Shown here one piece after another: positions 1 to 8,600 of a stretch of 8,749 nucleotides of DNA. The translations under genes and the position numbers were made by a program. Source of the DNA: Candidatus Faecalibacterium faecipullorum (GTDB taxonomy: Bacteria > Bacillota > Clostridia > Oscillospirales > Ruminococcaceae); contig DWXX01000180.1 of NCBI GenBank assembly GCA_019118985.1, forward strand, positions 1 through 8,749, in the 5' to 3' direction. Position 1 is the stretch's first letter; every line of letters begins with the position of its first letter. The notes beneath the pieces were generated by a model, which had not been told where the DNA came from, made no database searches, and was given only the letters and a program-made list of their open reading frames with translations.

Positions 1-945
<945 letters not shown>

Positions 946-951
946 GAGAAG

Positions 952-1395
952 ATGCAGTACAATTCCGATCAGATCGCGCAGATCCTGCCCCACCGCTACC
1001 CCTTCGCCCTGGTGGACCGCATCGTGGACGGCGAGGAGGGCAAGTGGGCCAAGGGGATCAAGTGCGTCACCGTCAACGAGCCGTTCTTCCAGGGGCACTT
1101 CCCGCAGTATCATGTGATGCCGGGGGTGCTGATCGTCGAGGCGATGGCCCAGGTGGGGGGCGTGGCGCTGCTGTCCATGCCCGAGAACAAGGGCAAGCTG
1201 GCCCTCTTCGGCGGGATCAAGAACGCCCGCTTCCGCCGGCAGGTGACCCCGGGCGACGTGCTGGAGATGACCTGCACCCTGACCAAGCAGAAGGGCCCTG
1301 TGGGCATCGGGGAGGCCAAAGCCACCGTCAACGGCCAGGTGGTGGCCACCGCCGAGCTGACCTTCGCGCTGGTGGCGGGGCCTGCGTGCGGTTGA
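952..1395 (+). CDS. fabZ: 3-hydroxyacyl-[ACP] dehydratase (FabZ)
   Basis: FabZ dehydrates 3-hydroxyacyl-ACP to trans-2-enoyl-ACP, the third step of each elongation cycle in type II fatty acid synthesis. The 147-residue length is normal for this single hot-dog-fold family. The N-terminal ILPHRYPFALVDR motif (residues 11-23) is diagnostic. The catalytic pair is visible as His49 in GHFP and Glu63 in VEAMAQ, 14 residues apart as in characterised FabZ. The ATG at 952 is preceded by GAGAGAAG and follows the fabF stop by 6 nt, which fits a coupled operon. The usual Firmicute neighbour accB, often found between fabF and fabZ, is absent here. FabA is less likely, since the protein is short and carries FabZ rather than FabA motifs. 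Confidence 0.97.
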   Translation: MQYNSDQIAQILPHRYPFALVDRIVDGEEGKWAKGIKCVTVNEPFFQGHFPQYHVMPGVLIVEAMAQVGGVALLSMPENKGKLALFGGIKNARFRRQVTPGDVLEMTCTLTKQKGPVGIGEAKATVNGQVVATAELTFALVAGPACG

Positions 1396-1430
1396 CAGCC
1401 GGGGCTGCGCTGGCCCCAGGGAGGAACAGG

Positions 1431-1892
1431 ATGCTGGAACAGACCGTCGTCAAAGCCTATAAGGAGTTCACCCTCCGGTTTTACCACGAGCTGTTCGCCC
1501 GCTTCCAGGACCAGGAGACCGGGCTGACGGCGGCCGAGATCTTCGCCGCCGAGGCCATCCGCGCCCTCGGCGCGCCCACCGTCAACGAGTTTGCGGCCTT
1601 CATGCACGTGTCCACCCCCAACGCGGCCTACAAGATCAACAGCCTTGTCCGCAAGGGATACGTCGAGAAGGAACGCTCGGCCGAGGATAAGCGGGAGTTC
1701 CTGCTGCACGTCACCCGCAAATACGAGACCTACTGCGGCGCAGGCGACCGAGTGCAGAGCGCCGTCGCCCGCATCCGCGACCGCTTTACCCCCGAAGAGT
1801 GCGCCAAATTCGGCGAGATGCTCTCGGTCATCAGCGAGGAGCTGCTGCCGCTCCCCGACCAGGACGGCGGCGACGGCGGCAAAGAAACATAA
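1431..1892 (+). CDS. MarR-family transcriptional regulator, candidate FabT-like regulator of fatty acid synthesis
   Basis: This 153-residue protein has the MarR layout: an N-terminal helix (residues 1-25), a winged helix-turn-helix (about 35-97) and a C-terminal helical dimerisation part (about 100-140). The recognition helix is STPNAAYKINSLVRKG (residues 61-76). It is followed by the wing GYVEKERSAEDKREFLLHVT, where the ED-K-RE pattern matches the MarR 'DxR' wing signature. The ATG at 1431 was chosen because AGGGAGG sits 6 nt upstream; the frame is open further upstream, but only as a shadow of fabZ. It starts 35 nt after fabZ and is the last gene before the terminator, so it is very likely in the fab operon. 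By analogy with streptococcal FabT it may repress that operon in response to acyl-ACP; this is inference, as the target promoter is outside the window. The acidic, glycine-rich tail (PDQDGGDGGKET) looks disordered. Confidence 0.88.
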   Translation: MLEQTVVKAYKEFTLRFYHELFARFQDQETGLTAAEIFAAEAIRALGAPTVNEFAAFMHVSTPNAAYKINSLVRKGYVEKERSAEDKREFLLHVTRKYETYCGAGDRVQSAVARIRDRFTPEECAKFGEMLSVISEELLPLPDQDGGDGGKET

Positions 1893-1899
1893 AGAACGC

Positions 1900-1938
1900 A
1901 AAAAACCGGGCCCCGTGCGTAAAAGCACGGGGCCCGGT
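1900..1938. terminator. Bidirectional rho-independent terminator between convergent genes
   Basis: A perfect inverted repeat has 14-bp arms (ACCGGGCCCCGTGC at 1905-1918 and its complement at 1925-1938) around a 6-nt loop, GTAAAA. Six A residues at 1900-1905 read as a U-tract on the minus strand, so the hairpin is strongest as the terminator of the symporter gene, whose stop is 6 nt away (1944-1946). On the plus strand the tail (CTTGCTTACTT) is only moderately U-rich, but a stem this GC-rich probably also ends the fab operon, whose last stop is at 1890-1892. Confidence 0.9.
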
Positions 1939-1943
1939 CTTGC

Positions 1944-3347
1944 TTACTTGCCGCGGCGGTGTTCCTCGTAGTCCCGCAGACAGGCGAGGGCCTGGGGTGC
2001 GAGGGGGACCAGGGCGATCATGTTGAAGACGGTCATCAGGCCGACGCCGACGTCGCCCAGGTCCCAGACGAACTGATAGGCCGCCAGGCCCCCCACGAAC
2101 AGCATGGCCAGGGCCAGCAGCTTGTACAAAGTCTGGCTGAGCCAGTTGTCCCCGAAGAGATAGGCCACATTGGGGCGGGCGTAAAACAGGATGCCCAGGA
2201 AGGTCGAAAAGCTGAACAGCCACAGGATCACCGCGATGAACACCACCCCGAACCCGCCCAGGTGGTAGCCCATGGCGGCCTGCAGCAGGTCCATCCCCTC
2301 GAGCCCGGCGACCAGACTCTCGGGGGTGAGCAGCATGATCATGGCCGAGCAGCTGCAGATCAGCAAGGTGTCGATGAACACCCCCAGCGCCTGCAGCAGG
2401 CCCTCTTTGGCGGGGTGGTCGATGTCGGCGGCGGCCGCCGCGCAGGGGGCCGAGCCCGAACCCGCCTCGTTGGAGAACAGCCCCCGCTTGGCGCCGTTCA
2501 TGATGACCGCGCCGATGCCGCCGGCCGCCGCCTGCCGCAGGCCGAACGCCTCGGCAAAGATGCGGCTGAACACCGCCGGCAGCTGCCCGGCGTTGCGGAG
2601 GATGATGTACAGGGTGATGAAGAAGTAGCAGGCCGCCATCACCGGCACCATTTTGTCCAGCACCTTGACGGTGGCGTGCTTGCGCAGGACGATCACCGCC
2701 GCCAGCGCCACCAGCGCCGCGGTGGTGTACAGGGGCGGGATGTGGAAGGCGTTTTCAAACGAAGAGGAGATGGAGTTGGCCGTCACCTGGCTGATGCCGC
2801 ACCAGCAGATGAGCCCCGATGCCGCGAACAGGCCAGCCAGCACCGACTTGCGCCGCCCGCTGCCGTCTTTGACCATCAAATGGTGGATGTAGTAGGCCGG
2901 GCCGCCCCGGTACCCCCCATAGAGAGGGTCTTTTTCTTTGTAGATCTGGGCCAGGGTGGCCTCGATGAAGGCGGTGGAGGAGCCCAGAAGGGCGATCAGC
3001 CACATCCAGAACACCGCCCCGGCGCCGCCGGCCGAGATGGCCGCCACCACGCCCACCAGATTGCCCATCCCCACCCGGCAGGCGGTGGAGACGATGAGGG
3101 CCTGCACCCCCGAGATGCTGCCCTCGCCGTCCCCCTTGCCGTTGCTGGCCAGGGTGACCCGCACCATCTCGGGGAAGAGCCGGAAGGGCAGAAACCGCGT
3201 CCGCACCGTAAAATACACCCCCGCCGGCACCAAAATCAGCACCAGCAGCGACAGCCCCAATGTGCTGCCGCCCGGCAGGGGGATGCGGACCAGGTCCCCC
3301 CACAAAAGATCGTAGACCGCCTTGATGACCGCCTGTACCATGCCCAT
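1944..3347 (-). CDS. AGCS-family sodium/alanine-glycine type amino acid symporter
   Basis: This integral membrane protein of 467 residues is predicted to import a small neutral amino acid (alanine or glycine class) with a sodium ion. Family hallmarks are the hydrophobic first span (residues about 29-48), the signature AGGAGAVFWMW (106-116) and GAKRGLFSNEAGSGSAP (285-301) followed by a DTLLIC span. About 11 hydrophobic segments can be read, and the length matches the family. The usual GTGN substrate-loop motif reads GMGN (93-96). The start at 3347 has GAGAGG 5 nt upstream; the ATG two codons later (3341) is an alternative. The gene stands alone: a sigma-A promoter lies about 70 nt upstream and the shared hairpin terminator immediately downstream. 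It may also receive read-through from the immunity operon, as no clear terminator separates them. The exact substrate cannot be told from sequence. Confidence 0.95.
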   Translation of the reverse strand: MGMVQAVIKAVYDLLWGDLVRIPLPGGSTLGLSLLVLILVPAGVYFTVRTRFLPFRLFPEMVRVTLASNGKGDGEGSISGVQALIVSTACRVGMGNLVGVVAAISAGGAGAVFWMWLIALLGSSTAFIEATLAQIYKEKDPLYGGYRGGPAYYIHHLMVKDGSGRRKSVLAGLFAASGLICWCGISQVTANSISSSFENAFHIPPLYTTAALVALAAVIVLRKHATVKVLDKMVPVMAACYFFITLYIILRNAGQLPAVFSRIFAEAFGLRQAAAGGIGAVIMNGAKRGLFSNEAGSGSAPCAAAAADIDHPAKEGLLQALGVFIDTLLICSCSAMIMLLTPESLVAGLEGMDLLQAAMGYHLGGFGVVFIAVILWLFSFSTFLGILFYARPNVAYLFGDNWLSQTLYKLLALAMLFVGGLAAYQFVWDLGDVGVGLMTVFNMIALVPLAPQALACLRDYEEHRRGK

Positions 3348-3389
3348 GATGACCTCTCAACCTTCATCTGCCCGCACGGGGCAGGGATT

Positions 3390-3453
3390 CGACACGATTC
3401 AGTGTCGTGGTCTACAGTGTACCACGGCGGCATGCTTTTGTAAAGTGAATCGT
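3390..3453. promoter_or_regulatory. Inverted 8-bp repeat bracketing the symporter promoter, with a hairpin at the transcript 5' end
   Basis: ACGATTCA at 3394-3401 and its exact reverse complement TGAATCGT at 3446-3453 flank the promoter; one extra matching base is reached after a single mismatch. Their centres are 52 bp apart, close to five helical turns, so a dimeric or looping repressor could contact both on one face of the DNA. The inner copy also sits within a second inverted repeat, CGACAC-gattca-GTGTCG (3390-3407), just downstream of the expected transcription start. That second repeat could form a small 5' hairpin in the mRNA or be an operator in its own right. The symmetry is directly visible; the regulatory role is inference and no regulator is identified. 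Confidence 0.45.
3416..3444 (-). promoter_or_regulatory. Sigma-A promoter of the symporter gene
   Basis: Reading the minus strand, a -35 box TTTACA (3444-3439) is followed by a 17-nt spacer and a -10 box TACACT (3421-3416). Each is one base from consensus. Transcription should begin near 3409, giving a leader of about 60 nt. An AT-rich palindromic patch (AAAATTTT at 3471-3478) lies upstream, near where an UP element could act, but it is rather far from the -35. This is the only good promoter-like pair I found in the gap before the gene. Confidence 0.78.
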
Positions 3454-3495
3454 TCTGGACGGGACGATCGAAAATTTTGATGGGAGGGGCCAGTC

Positions 3496-4032
3496 TCACC
3501 CCCGCCCGCCGGCGGCGTATGTTCCCATGTAGATGTCCAGCACGGCGCGCGGCGGCTGGATGAGGGCGTCCTCGTACCGGCATTTCCACTGGACGTTCCG
3601 GCTCATCTGGCCGTCCGCGACGCCGTCTACCGTTTCATCGTCCTGGATGGGGGCTTGTTGGTCAGGATGTACGACGCCAGATTGTAGGCGTGGTTCACCA
3701 CCCAGTTGGGGTCCATGCCGTGGAAGTGATACTGCACGTCCGGCAAAAACAGGGTGCTCATGCCCACCGTGTCGATCAGCATATCCTCGGTGCCCTGGAT
3801 GTTGAAAAAGCGGACGTTGACCCCAAACCGGATGAAGCGGATCGGTCCCGGTCCTCCTGGCAGTCCCACATCTGGCTCAGGAGGAAGGGGTCAAAGCCCT
3901 TGCCCCTAAAGCTGCTGCACCCCATCACCATCAGCTGCACCGGGCATTTGCCGTCCTTGAACTCTGCGATATGCCCCCGGGCTGGGGGCCTTTTTTGTCA
4001 TCCAGGTTTTGCTGGAACACTTGATTGCTCAT
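3496..4032 (-). pseudogene. Broken DUF4261-type gene
   Basis: Three reading frames on the minus strand together spell one decayed protein. It begins at ATG 4032 (AGGAGGTGGAG just upstream) with MSNQVFQQNLDDKK, like the N-terminus of DUF4261 proteins. The frame breaks near 3973-4000, and a second frame continues IAEFKDGKCPVQLMVMG...FLLSQMWDCQEDRDR. A second break follows at 3843-3854, where the tandem repeat CGGTCC-CGGTCC marks a likely deletion. A third frame reads RFIRFGVNVRFFNIQGT...GMDPNWVVNHAYNLASYIL, a conserved-looking DUF4261-type C-terminal block. A one-base shift at the G5 run 3649-3653 then moves to the frame ending PIQDDETVDG...LDIYMGTYAAGGRG, with stop TGA at 3498-3496. About 160 codons remain, fewer than in intact relatives, so internal sequence is missing. 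Its start lies 28 nt after the previous gene, as the last member of the immunity operon. Family assignment is from memory of motifs. Confidence 0.8.
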
Positions 4033-4060
4033 TTGGTCTCCACCTCCTGACGAACCCTCT

Positions 4061-4840
4061 TTAATAATCAAGCAGGATAGGCACCTGCTGTTCCTCGGCA
4101 AACCGCATGGCCCGCCAGAACATGGAGAAGGCAAACTTGGCCAGGGATTGGGTGTCATACCGGGTGTGCTCCGGGATGTCCGCCTTGCTGACCTGTCCAT
4201 CTGCGTCTATGGTTCCGTCCGCCGGGTAGCCTTCGGTGTCGGCCCAGCCGAGGATGGTATCCTCGTCGGCCTGCCACGCCAGCTCGTTCAGGCGTTCCAG
4301 CTCTTTGCGCAGCCCGGCCACCGTGGCGATGATGGCCTGACCGTCGGTTGGCAGAGGCCCCTGAAAGAAGAAGGCGTCCGGCAGCGGCAGCCACCAGGTG
4401 GCCCCGCGCAGCAGGGACCACACCCGCTCCGGGTCCTCTGCCAGGCGGGCGATGAGAGGGTGCCCCCCAAAGTCCCAGTTTTTCTCCACAGTAGGGGGCA
4501 CCGGCTCGCCGTAGGTATGGCAGGCGGCCACCAGCAGCATGGCGCCGAAGGTATCCCAGTCCGGCTTGTCGGTATAGTAGGGCCTCTCGTTGTCCTCCGG
4601 CCAGGGGGCGTAGGGCTCCTGCCCCGGCCGAGAAATGGCGCTCAAGATCTGATCCCGCCAGTTCTCCACCGCCGTCTGGACCTCAGCCGGAGACATTTCT
4701 TCCTCGTTATCAGCAGCTTCTCCATCCGGCGTGATTTTTTGAAAGCCCCATCCATTTTCCTCCGCCCACTGCTGAACAACAGTTTTCCAGTTGTGAGAAT
4801 AGTACCGGGTCAATGTTCCGGCGTAGATGTCAAGTCCCAT
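4061..4840 (-). CDS. Conserved-looking protein of unknown function (MGLDIYAG N-terminus)
   Basis: I do not recognise a named domain. The protein has 259 residues, is acidic and soluble, and has no signal peptide or membrane segment. It begins MGLDIYAGTLTRYYSHNWKT and is rich in Trp and Tyr (WDTFGAMLLVAACHTYGEP, ATWWLPLPDAFFF). The probable helix GLRKELERLNELAW runs through residues about 177-190, and the C-terminus is FAEEQQVPILLDY. The start at 4840 is well supported by AGGAGG 7 nt upstream. It lies 24 nt downstream of the barstar stub stop and 28 nt upstream of the DUF4261 pseudogene start, all on the same strand. Its frame is intact while both neighbours are broken. Context suggests an immunity-type role in a toxin-resistance operon, but this is guilt by association only. 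Confidence 0.8.
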   Translation of the reverse strand: MGLDIYAGTLTRYYSHNWKTVVQQWAEENGWGFQKITPDGEAADNEEEMSPAEVQTAVENWRDQILSAISRPGQEPYAPWPEDNERPYYTDKPDWDTFGAMLLVAACHTYGEPVPPTVEKNWDFGGHPLIARLAEDPERVWSLLRGATWWLPLPDAFFFQGPLPTDGQAIIATVAGLRKELERLNELAWQADEDTILGWADTEGYPADGTIDADGQVSKADIPEHTRYDTQSLAKFAFSMFWRAMRFAEEQQVPILLDY

Positions 4841-4864
4841 GGTAATGCCTCCTTTTTTGTTGGA

Positions 4865-4942
4865 TCAGAGCCGCTCCACCTCGTCATAAAACCCAGCCAT
4901 GTTGGAAAAATGGCGACCATCAATGGTGAACACCTCTCTCAT
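4865..4942 (-). pseudogene. N-terminal stub of a barstar-like gene
   Basis: The 25-residue frame MREVFTIDGRHFSNMAGFYD... ending EVERL and TGA resembles the first strand and helix of barstar-family ribonuclease inhibitors (pattern: IDG, then a helix containing FYDE). Barstars are about 90 residues and bind barnase-type RNases through the second helix and loop, which are absent, so this piece should be inactive. The ATG at 4942-4940 overlaps the preceding stop as ATGA, a translational coupling arrangement. An in-frame ATG two codons earlier (4948) is the alternative start. The ribosome binding site of the next gene follows within about 15 nt of the stop, so the rest of the gene appears to have been deleted. 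The barstar assignment rests on a short stretch and is moderate. Confidence 0.55.
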
Positions 4943-5337
4943 GTCCATATAAACGGCTCCTTTAAGTGGTATTTTTCCATGATTTGCTTTTCTAAAGCGA
5001 AATAGGCATCCATATCCTCTGGCTGCGCTGGAATACCCTTTTCCCACCAATAACCGTTCCCATAGTAGAAAAACATAGCCCAGTAATAAGGCAGGTCATG
5101 GCTGAATATCGCCACTCCCATGACATTGGCCACTGGCGCTGCCAGCGGTGAGCGTTCCACTATCTGGGAGGCTTCCTCATAGGAGATCCCCACCAGCTCC
5201 ACCAGCAGGTGTTTCACCAGTTCGCAGAAGCTGTACTGGTTGAATATGACCTGACCATCCTCATCTTTGAACACAAGTCCATCACGCAACACTTTTGGGA
5301 CAATACCTCCTTCTTCATCGCTCAGAACATAATCCAA
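4939..5337 (-). CDS. Protein of unknown function with aromatic-rich centre, TTG start
   Basis: The 132-residue frame has no domain I can name. It has a helical stretch (FCELVKHLLVELVGISYEEASQIVERS, split here as FCELVKHLLVELVG and SYEEASQIVERS), then an aromatic patch (PYYWAMFFYYGNGYWW, residues about 85-100), then a short acidic helix and the end YHLKEPFIWT. It is soluble and likely cytoplasmic. The only start ahead of the conserved-looking part is TTG at 5337; a stop codon lies in frame six codons upstream. No good ribosome binding site precedes it, and the reading frame overlaps the end of the upstream gene by 23 nt, so coupled translation is likely. A later GTG (near 5290) with a distant GGAGG is another option. 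Its TGA overlaps the barstar stub start. An immunity-related role is possible from context only. Confidence 0.68.
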   Translation of the reverse strand: MDYVLSDEEGGIVPKVLRDGLVFKDEDGQVIFNQYSFCELVKHLLVELVGISYEEASQIVERSPLAAPVANVMGVAIFSHDLPYYWAMFFYYGNGYWWEKGIPAQPEDMDAYFALEKQIMEKYHLKEPFIWT

Positions 5338-5632
5338 ATCTCTGCATGATCCCTAACAGCACCTCAGCTTCACGAATCTCCTCATTGAGTAGGTCATCAT
5401 AGTCATGTTCCAGCTGCTCAGCCCGCTCAGAAATCCAGCTAAACTGCTCCTGCGCCTGAACATACTGCTGATGGACGAACTGATATTCACCCAAAAGGCA
5501 GCGCGTTTGAGTTTCGCTGACGGTATCTCTGTTTTGACAGGCAAGCGCCGCCAACAAACTTTCCAGGGCTTTTTCTTCAAGTCCTCTTGATAACTGCATT
5601 TCTGCTTTTTGAAGATACAACTGTGTTGTCAT
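5315..5632 (-). CDS. Small TPR-like helical protein of unknown function
   Basis: This 105-residue protein appears all alpha-helical and has the small/aromatic spacing of one or two tetratricopeptide-like helical hairpins: LYLQKAEMQLSRGLEEKALESL (broken as LYLQKAEMQLSRG and LEEKALESLLAAL) and YVQAQEQFSWI. The remainder is a charged, possibly coiled helix (ERAEQLEHDYDDLLNEEIREAE). No signal peptide or membrane span is present. The ATG at 5632 has GGGAGG 8 nt upstream and lies 15 nt after the stop of the large SUFU/DUF4253 gene, so the two share an operon. The preceding large protein also has a TPR-like region, so this one may be a binding partner or a detached relative. Function unknown. Confidence 0.75.
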   Translation of the reverse strand: MTTQLYLQKAEMQLSRGLEEKALESLLAALACQNRDTVSETQTRCLLGEYQFVHQQYVQAQEQFSWISERAEQLEHDYDDLLNEEIREAEVLLGIMQRFGLCSER

Positions 5633-5647
5633 TTGAGTAGCCTCCCG

Positions 5648-8600
5648 TCAATCCCACCAGAAATACCACACCGTGGACTGCCGCAGCACATCGGCCAGTG
5701 CGCCCACGGTGGCGTCCTCCGGCCCCTGGTCGATGATGTCCGGGCAGAAGCCGTACAGCTCCACCGCCGTGTCCAGGGCTTTTTCCTCGGGGACGGGGGA
5801 GGGGAGGATACATTCCAGCTCGTCGTGGCTGATGGCGGCAGGCGCCGCGCCGTACTGTTCGAACCAGTATTTGGCCGCAGCCATCAGGTCCGGTGTGTCG
5901 GGGCAGTCGTTCCAGCTGCCGAAGGGCAGCCAGGCGAAAATTTCCCAGGGGTTCTTCACCGGGATCTTGGCCAGGATGAGGGGGACGGTCATCTCGCTGT
6001 CGGGGTCCCAGTAGCTGGCCAGGCGGTCGTTCTCGTAGCCGCCCGCCGCGCCGCCGATGATCTCCTCCTGCCAGTCCATGCCGTCATCCTCGGCTTCCGC
6101 TTTGCGCTGGCCGACGAGGGCGTCCAGCACCGCCTTGCCGTCCCCGACGGGGGCGGCGAGCATCTTTTTCCGGTATGCCGCCACCTTGTCCGGGTCGAAG
6201 GCGTAGTCCTTTCCGCCGTCGCTGTCCGGGTCGGAATTCAGGATCAGGCACTCCCACAGGGTCTCGTCCGGCTTGATCAGGACGGGCACGAAGCCTTCAT
6301 GGGCGGCGTCCCGCCGGGCGTAGCCATAGGCCGCCATGATGGGGTCATCGTCCTTCATGGAGGGAAAATAGGTGCATTCGCAGTCCAGATAGTCCATGAT
6401 GGCTTTGGCCGCGGCGGAGGGCTCGAGGGTGCCCTCGTCGAAGTCCTGGCGCTGCCAGTTGACAAAGCGGCGGTAGATCACGCTGGCCATGGCGCGGTAG
6501 TAGTCCTCGTCGAAGGGGAGAAAGAGATAGGCTTCATCCTGAATTTCGTCGGAGTAGTTGCGCTCCTGCCCGATGACGCCGATGGCGTAGTCGTCGATGT
6601 CGCTGGGGTAGTAGGGGGCGCCCAGCTGCCCGTAATAATACCAGGCGAAGGCCGCGCCCTTGTCGTTGAAGAGGGAAGAGAACAGCTGCCCGCCCAGCTC
6701 GTCCCGGATGAAGGGCCGCAGGTCCACCCCGGCGGGGTCGGCGCGGAACTTCTCCACCGTGTCCAGGTACCGCTCCATAAATTCCGTGCTCATCAGGTCG
6801 TGCTCCATGCACCAGCGCAGGTAGATGGCCATGTGGCTGCAGGCGCACAGCTCGTCCACCGGCAGGCGTTTCTCCCGGATGGTCTCGAGATGCCAGGCGG
6901 CGTCGTCCATGTCGAAGGGCTCGACGCTGCCGGCAAGGGTGCCCCGGGTGATGGCGTCGGGGCGGGCGGGGTCTGCCACGAAGGAGATGCCGTACATCTT
7001 GTCCAGCAGGGCGTCTGCGTCGTGGGCCAGCTTAAATTCCAGCTCGTCCCGGTAGAGGGGGATGATCTGGTAGAAGTTGACCTCCTCGCCGCCGGGCAGG
7101 GTGCAGACCTCGCTGCCCTTCTCCGCCCCCTGCGGGCTGATGAGGATAGCGGCACAGAGCTTTGTGTTCTCCGCGAAGGGTTCCTCGTTGTCCATGGTGT
7201 GGCCCCAGCCCAGCCAGGTGTCGCTGGCGATGGGCAGCCGGGCCAGGGCTTTCAGCAGGCGGACGGGCCAGTACCACCGCTCGTCCTGGAAGTCGGTCTG
7301 GGTCAGCTTCCAGTCCTTGGGCAGGGCGATGGCAAGCTCGGCCCGTTCCAGCTTGTACTCCGCCAGCTCCGGCGGGACGTTCATCCGGTGGGCGCCCATC
7401 CCCATGGTGATCAGGGTATAGTAATCCCGCTTTTCAGAGGGCGGCACCACGCAGATGTCTACATGGATGTCGGGGGAGACCAGCTCGTGAAAAACCATCT
7501 CCACCGGGCCAAAGGTCTTGCCAATGTGCTGCTCTATCGTAGACATCTCATCCTCGGTATAAACCTCCGGCTGACTGTTTTTCCTTGAGGACCAGATGGC
7601 GTCTGACTTTGTGCCGTCTGGGTTCAGGAAAATCTCAAAATAGGCATTGTCTCCCGGCTGCTGGTAGACAAGGCTGACCCGGCGGTTCTGCTCCACAAAA
7701 ACCGCAGCCAAAGTCCCTTCCGGCTCCCCTTCGGGGGTGTGGGTCAGCCAAGCCCCGCTGTCCAGCTGCTCTTTCAGCTGCTGCAGCCAGTCGGTTCCCA
7801 TCTTGGAGAGCCCGGCTTCGTTCATGCGGAAAGAAACTTGCACCGGGTGCCCCTGCACCGGGTAGTGAAGGTCGCAGCAGGGGGCGTCTTTCTGGTAATC
7901 ATGCTGTTCCGGGCAAAACAGCTCATAGAAGGCGGCAAGCCCCGTTTCGTCCACCCGGATGCAGGCTATGGCACGCTGTTTATCATCCGCATCCTTGTCC
8001 AGTCCCTGCTGGAGGTTCTGGTCAGCATCGGGGTTGATCCAATGGTATTCCATCTGCTCCAGGGTGGCTCCGGCTTGGATCTCCTGCCGCAAGGTCAGGA
8101 ACTCATAATCCCCCGGCACCACCGACAGTCCCTGTTTGACGGCCTCCAGGGCCCCGGTCTTGTCACCGAAATGTGCCCGCAGCTTGCCCACCTGCAGCCA
8201 AATCCAGGGATAGTCCGGCTCCTCCCGGGCGCCTTTTTCTGCATAGTCCCGGGCTTCTTCCAGCCTGCCGCAGTACATCAGAGCCACCGAATAACGGTAG
8301 TACCAGGTGCCACAGCCTGCGGCGTTCTGCTCCGAATCCTTCATCCACGCTGCCGCCTGGTAATAATGGAGATAGTCGTCAATGTTATTGCAGGCGAAGG
8401 CATACCAAAGGGCAATCTGCAAATCCTGACGGGCCTGCTTTTCGCTGAATCTTCTTTCTTCCACGCCGGTTTTGATAAAATCTTCCAGCCAGTGGAGCAT
8501 TTTCCAGAAATAGCCGGAAACCCCATCGTCAAAGGATGCCAGGGTTTGGATGTCTTCCGCCGAGAGGAGAGACCCCGTGTCCTCATGGATCTCCGGCTCC

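Noticed and set aside
1110..1928. 272-codon minus-strand frame across fabZ and the MarR gene
   Set aside because: Antisense to two recognisable genes and running into the terminator hairpin; no supporting motif or ribosome binding site was found.
1959..3443. 494-codon open frame on the plus strand opposite the symporter
   Set aside because: Composition is dominated by Gly, His, Gln, Asp and Arg with no hydrophobic core; the minus-strand frame is an unmistakable AGCS transporter.
3361..4060. Insertion sequence or attachment site near the decayed genes
   Set aside because: No transposase remnant, terminal inverted repeats of useful length, or tRNA-like sequence could be found; decay is explained by small deletions and frameshifts.
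4025..5005. 326-codon plus-strand frame opposite the unknown 259-residue protein
   Set aside because: The minus-strand frame has a strong ribosome binding site and operon spacing; the plus frame crosses several minus genes and has shadow-like composition.
5609..7588. 659-codon open frame on the plus strand opposite the giant gene
   Set aside because: It is antisense to a frame with clear SUFU and DUF4253 motifs, has no recognisable domain and shows the Val/Gly/His/Gln-rich composition typical of shadow frames in GC-rich DNA.
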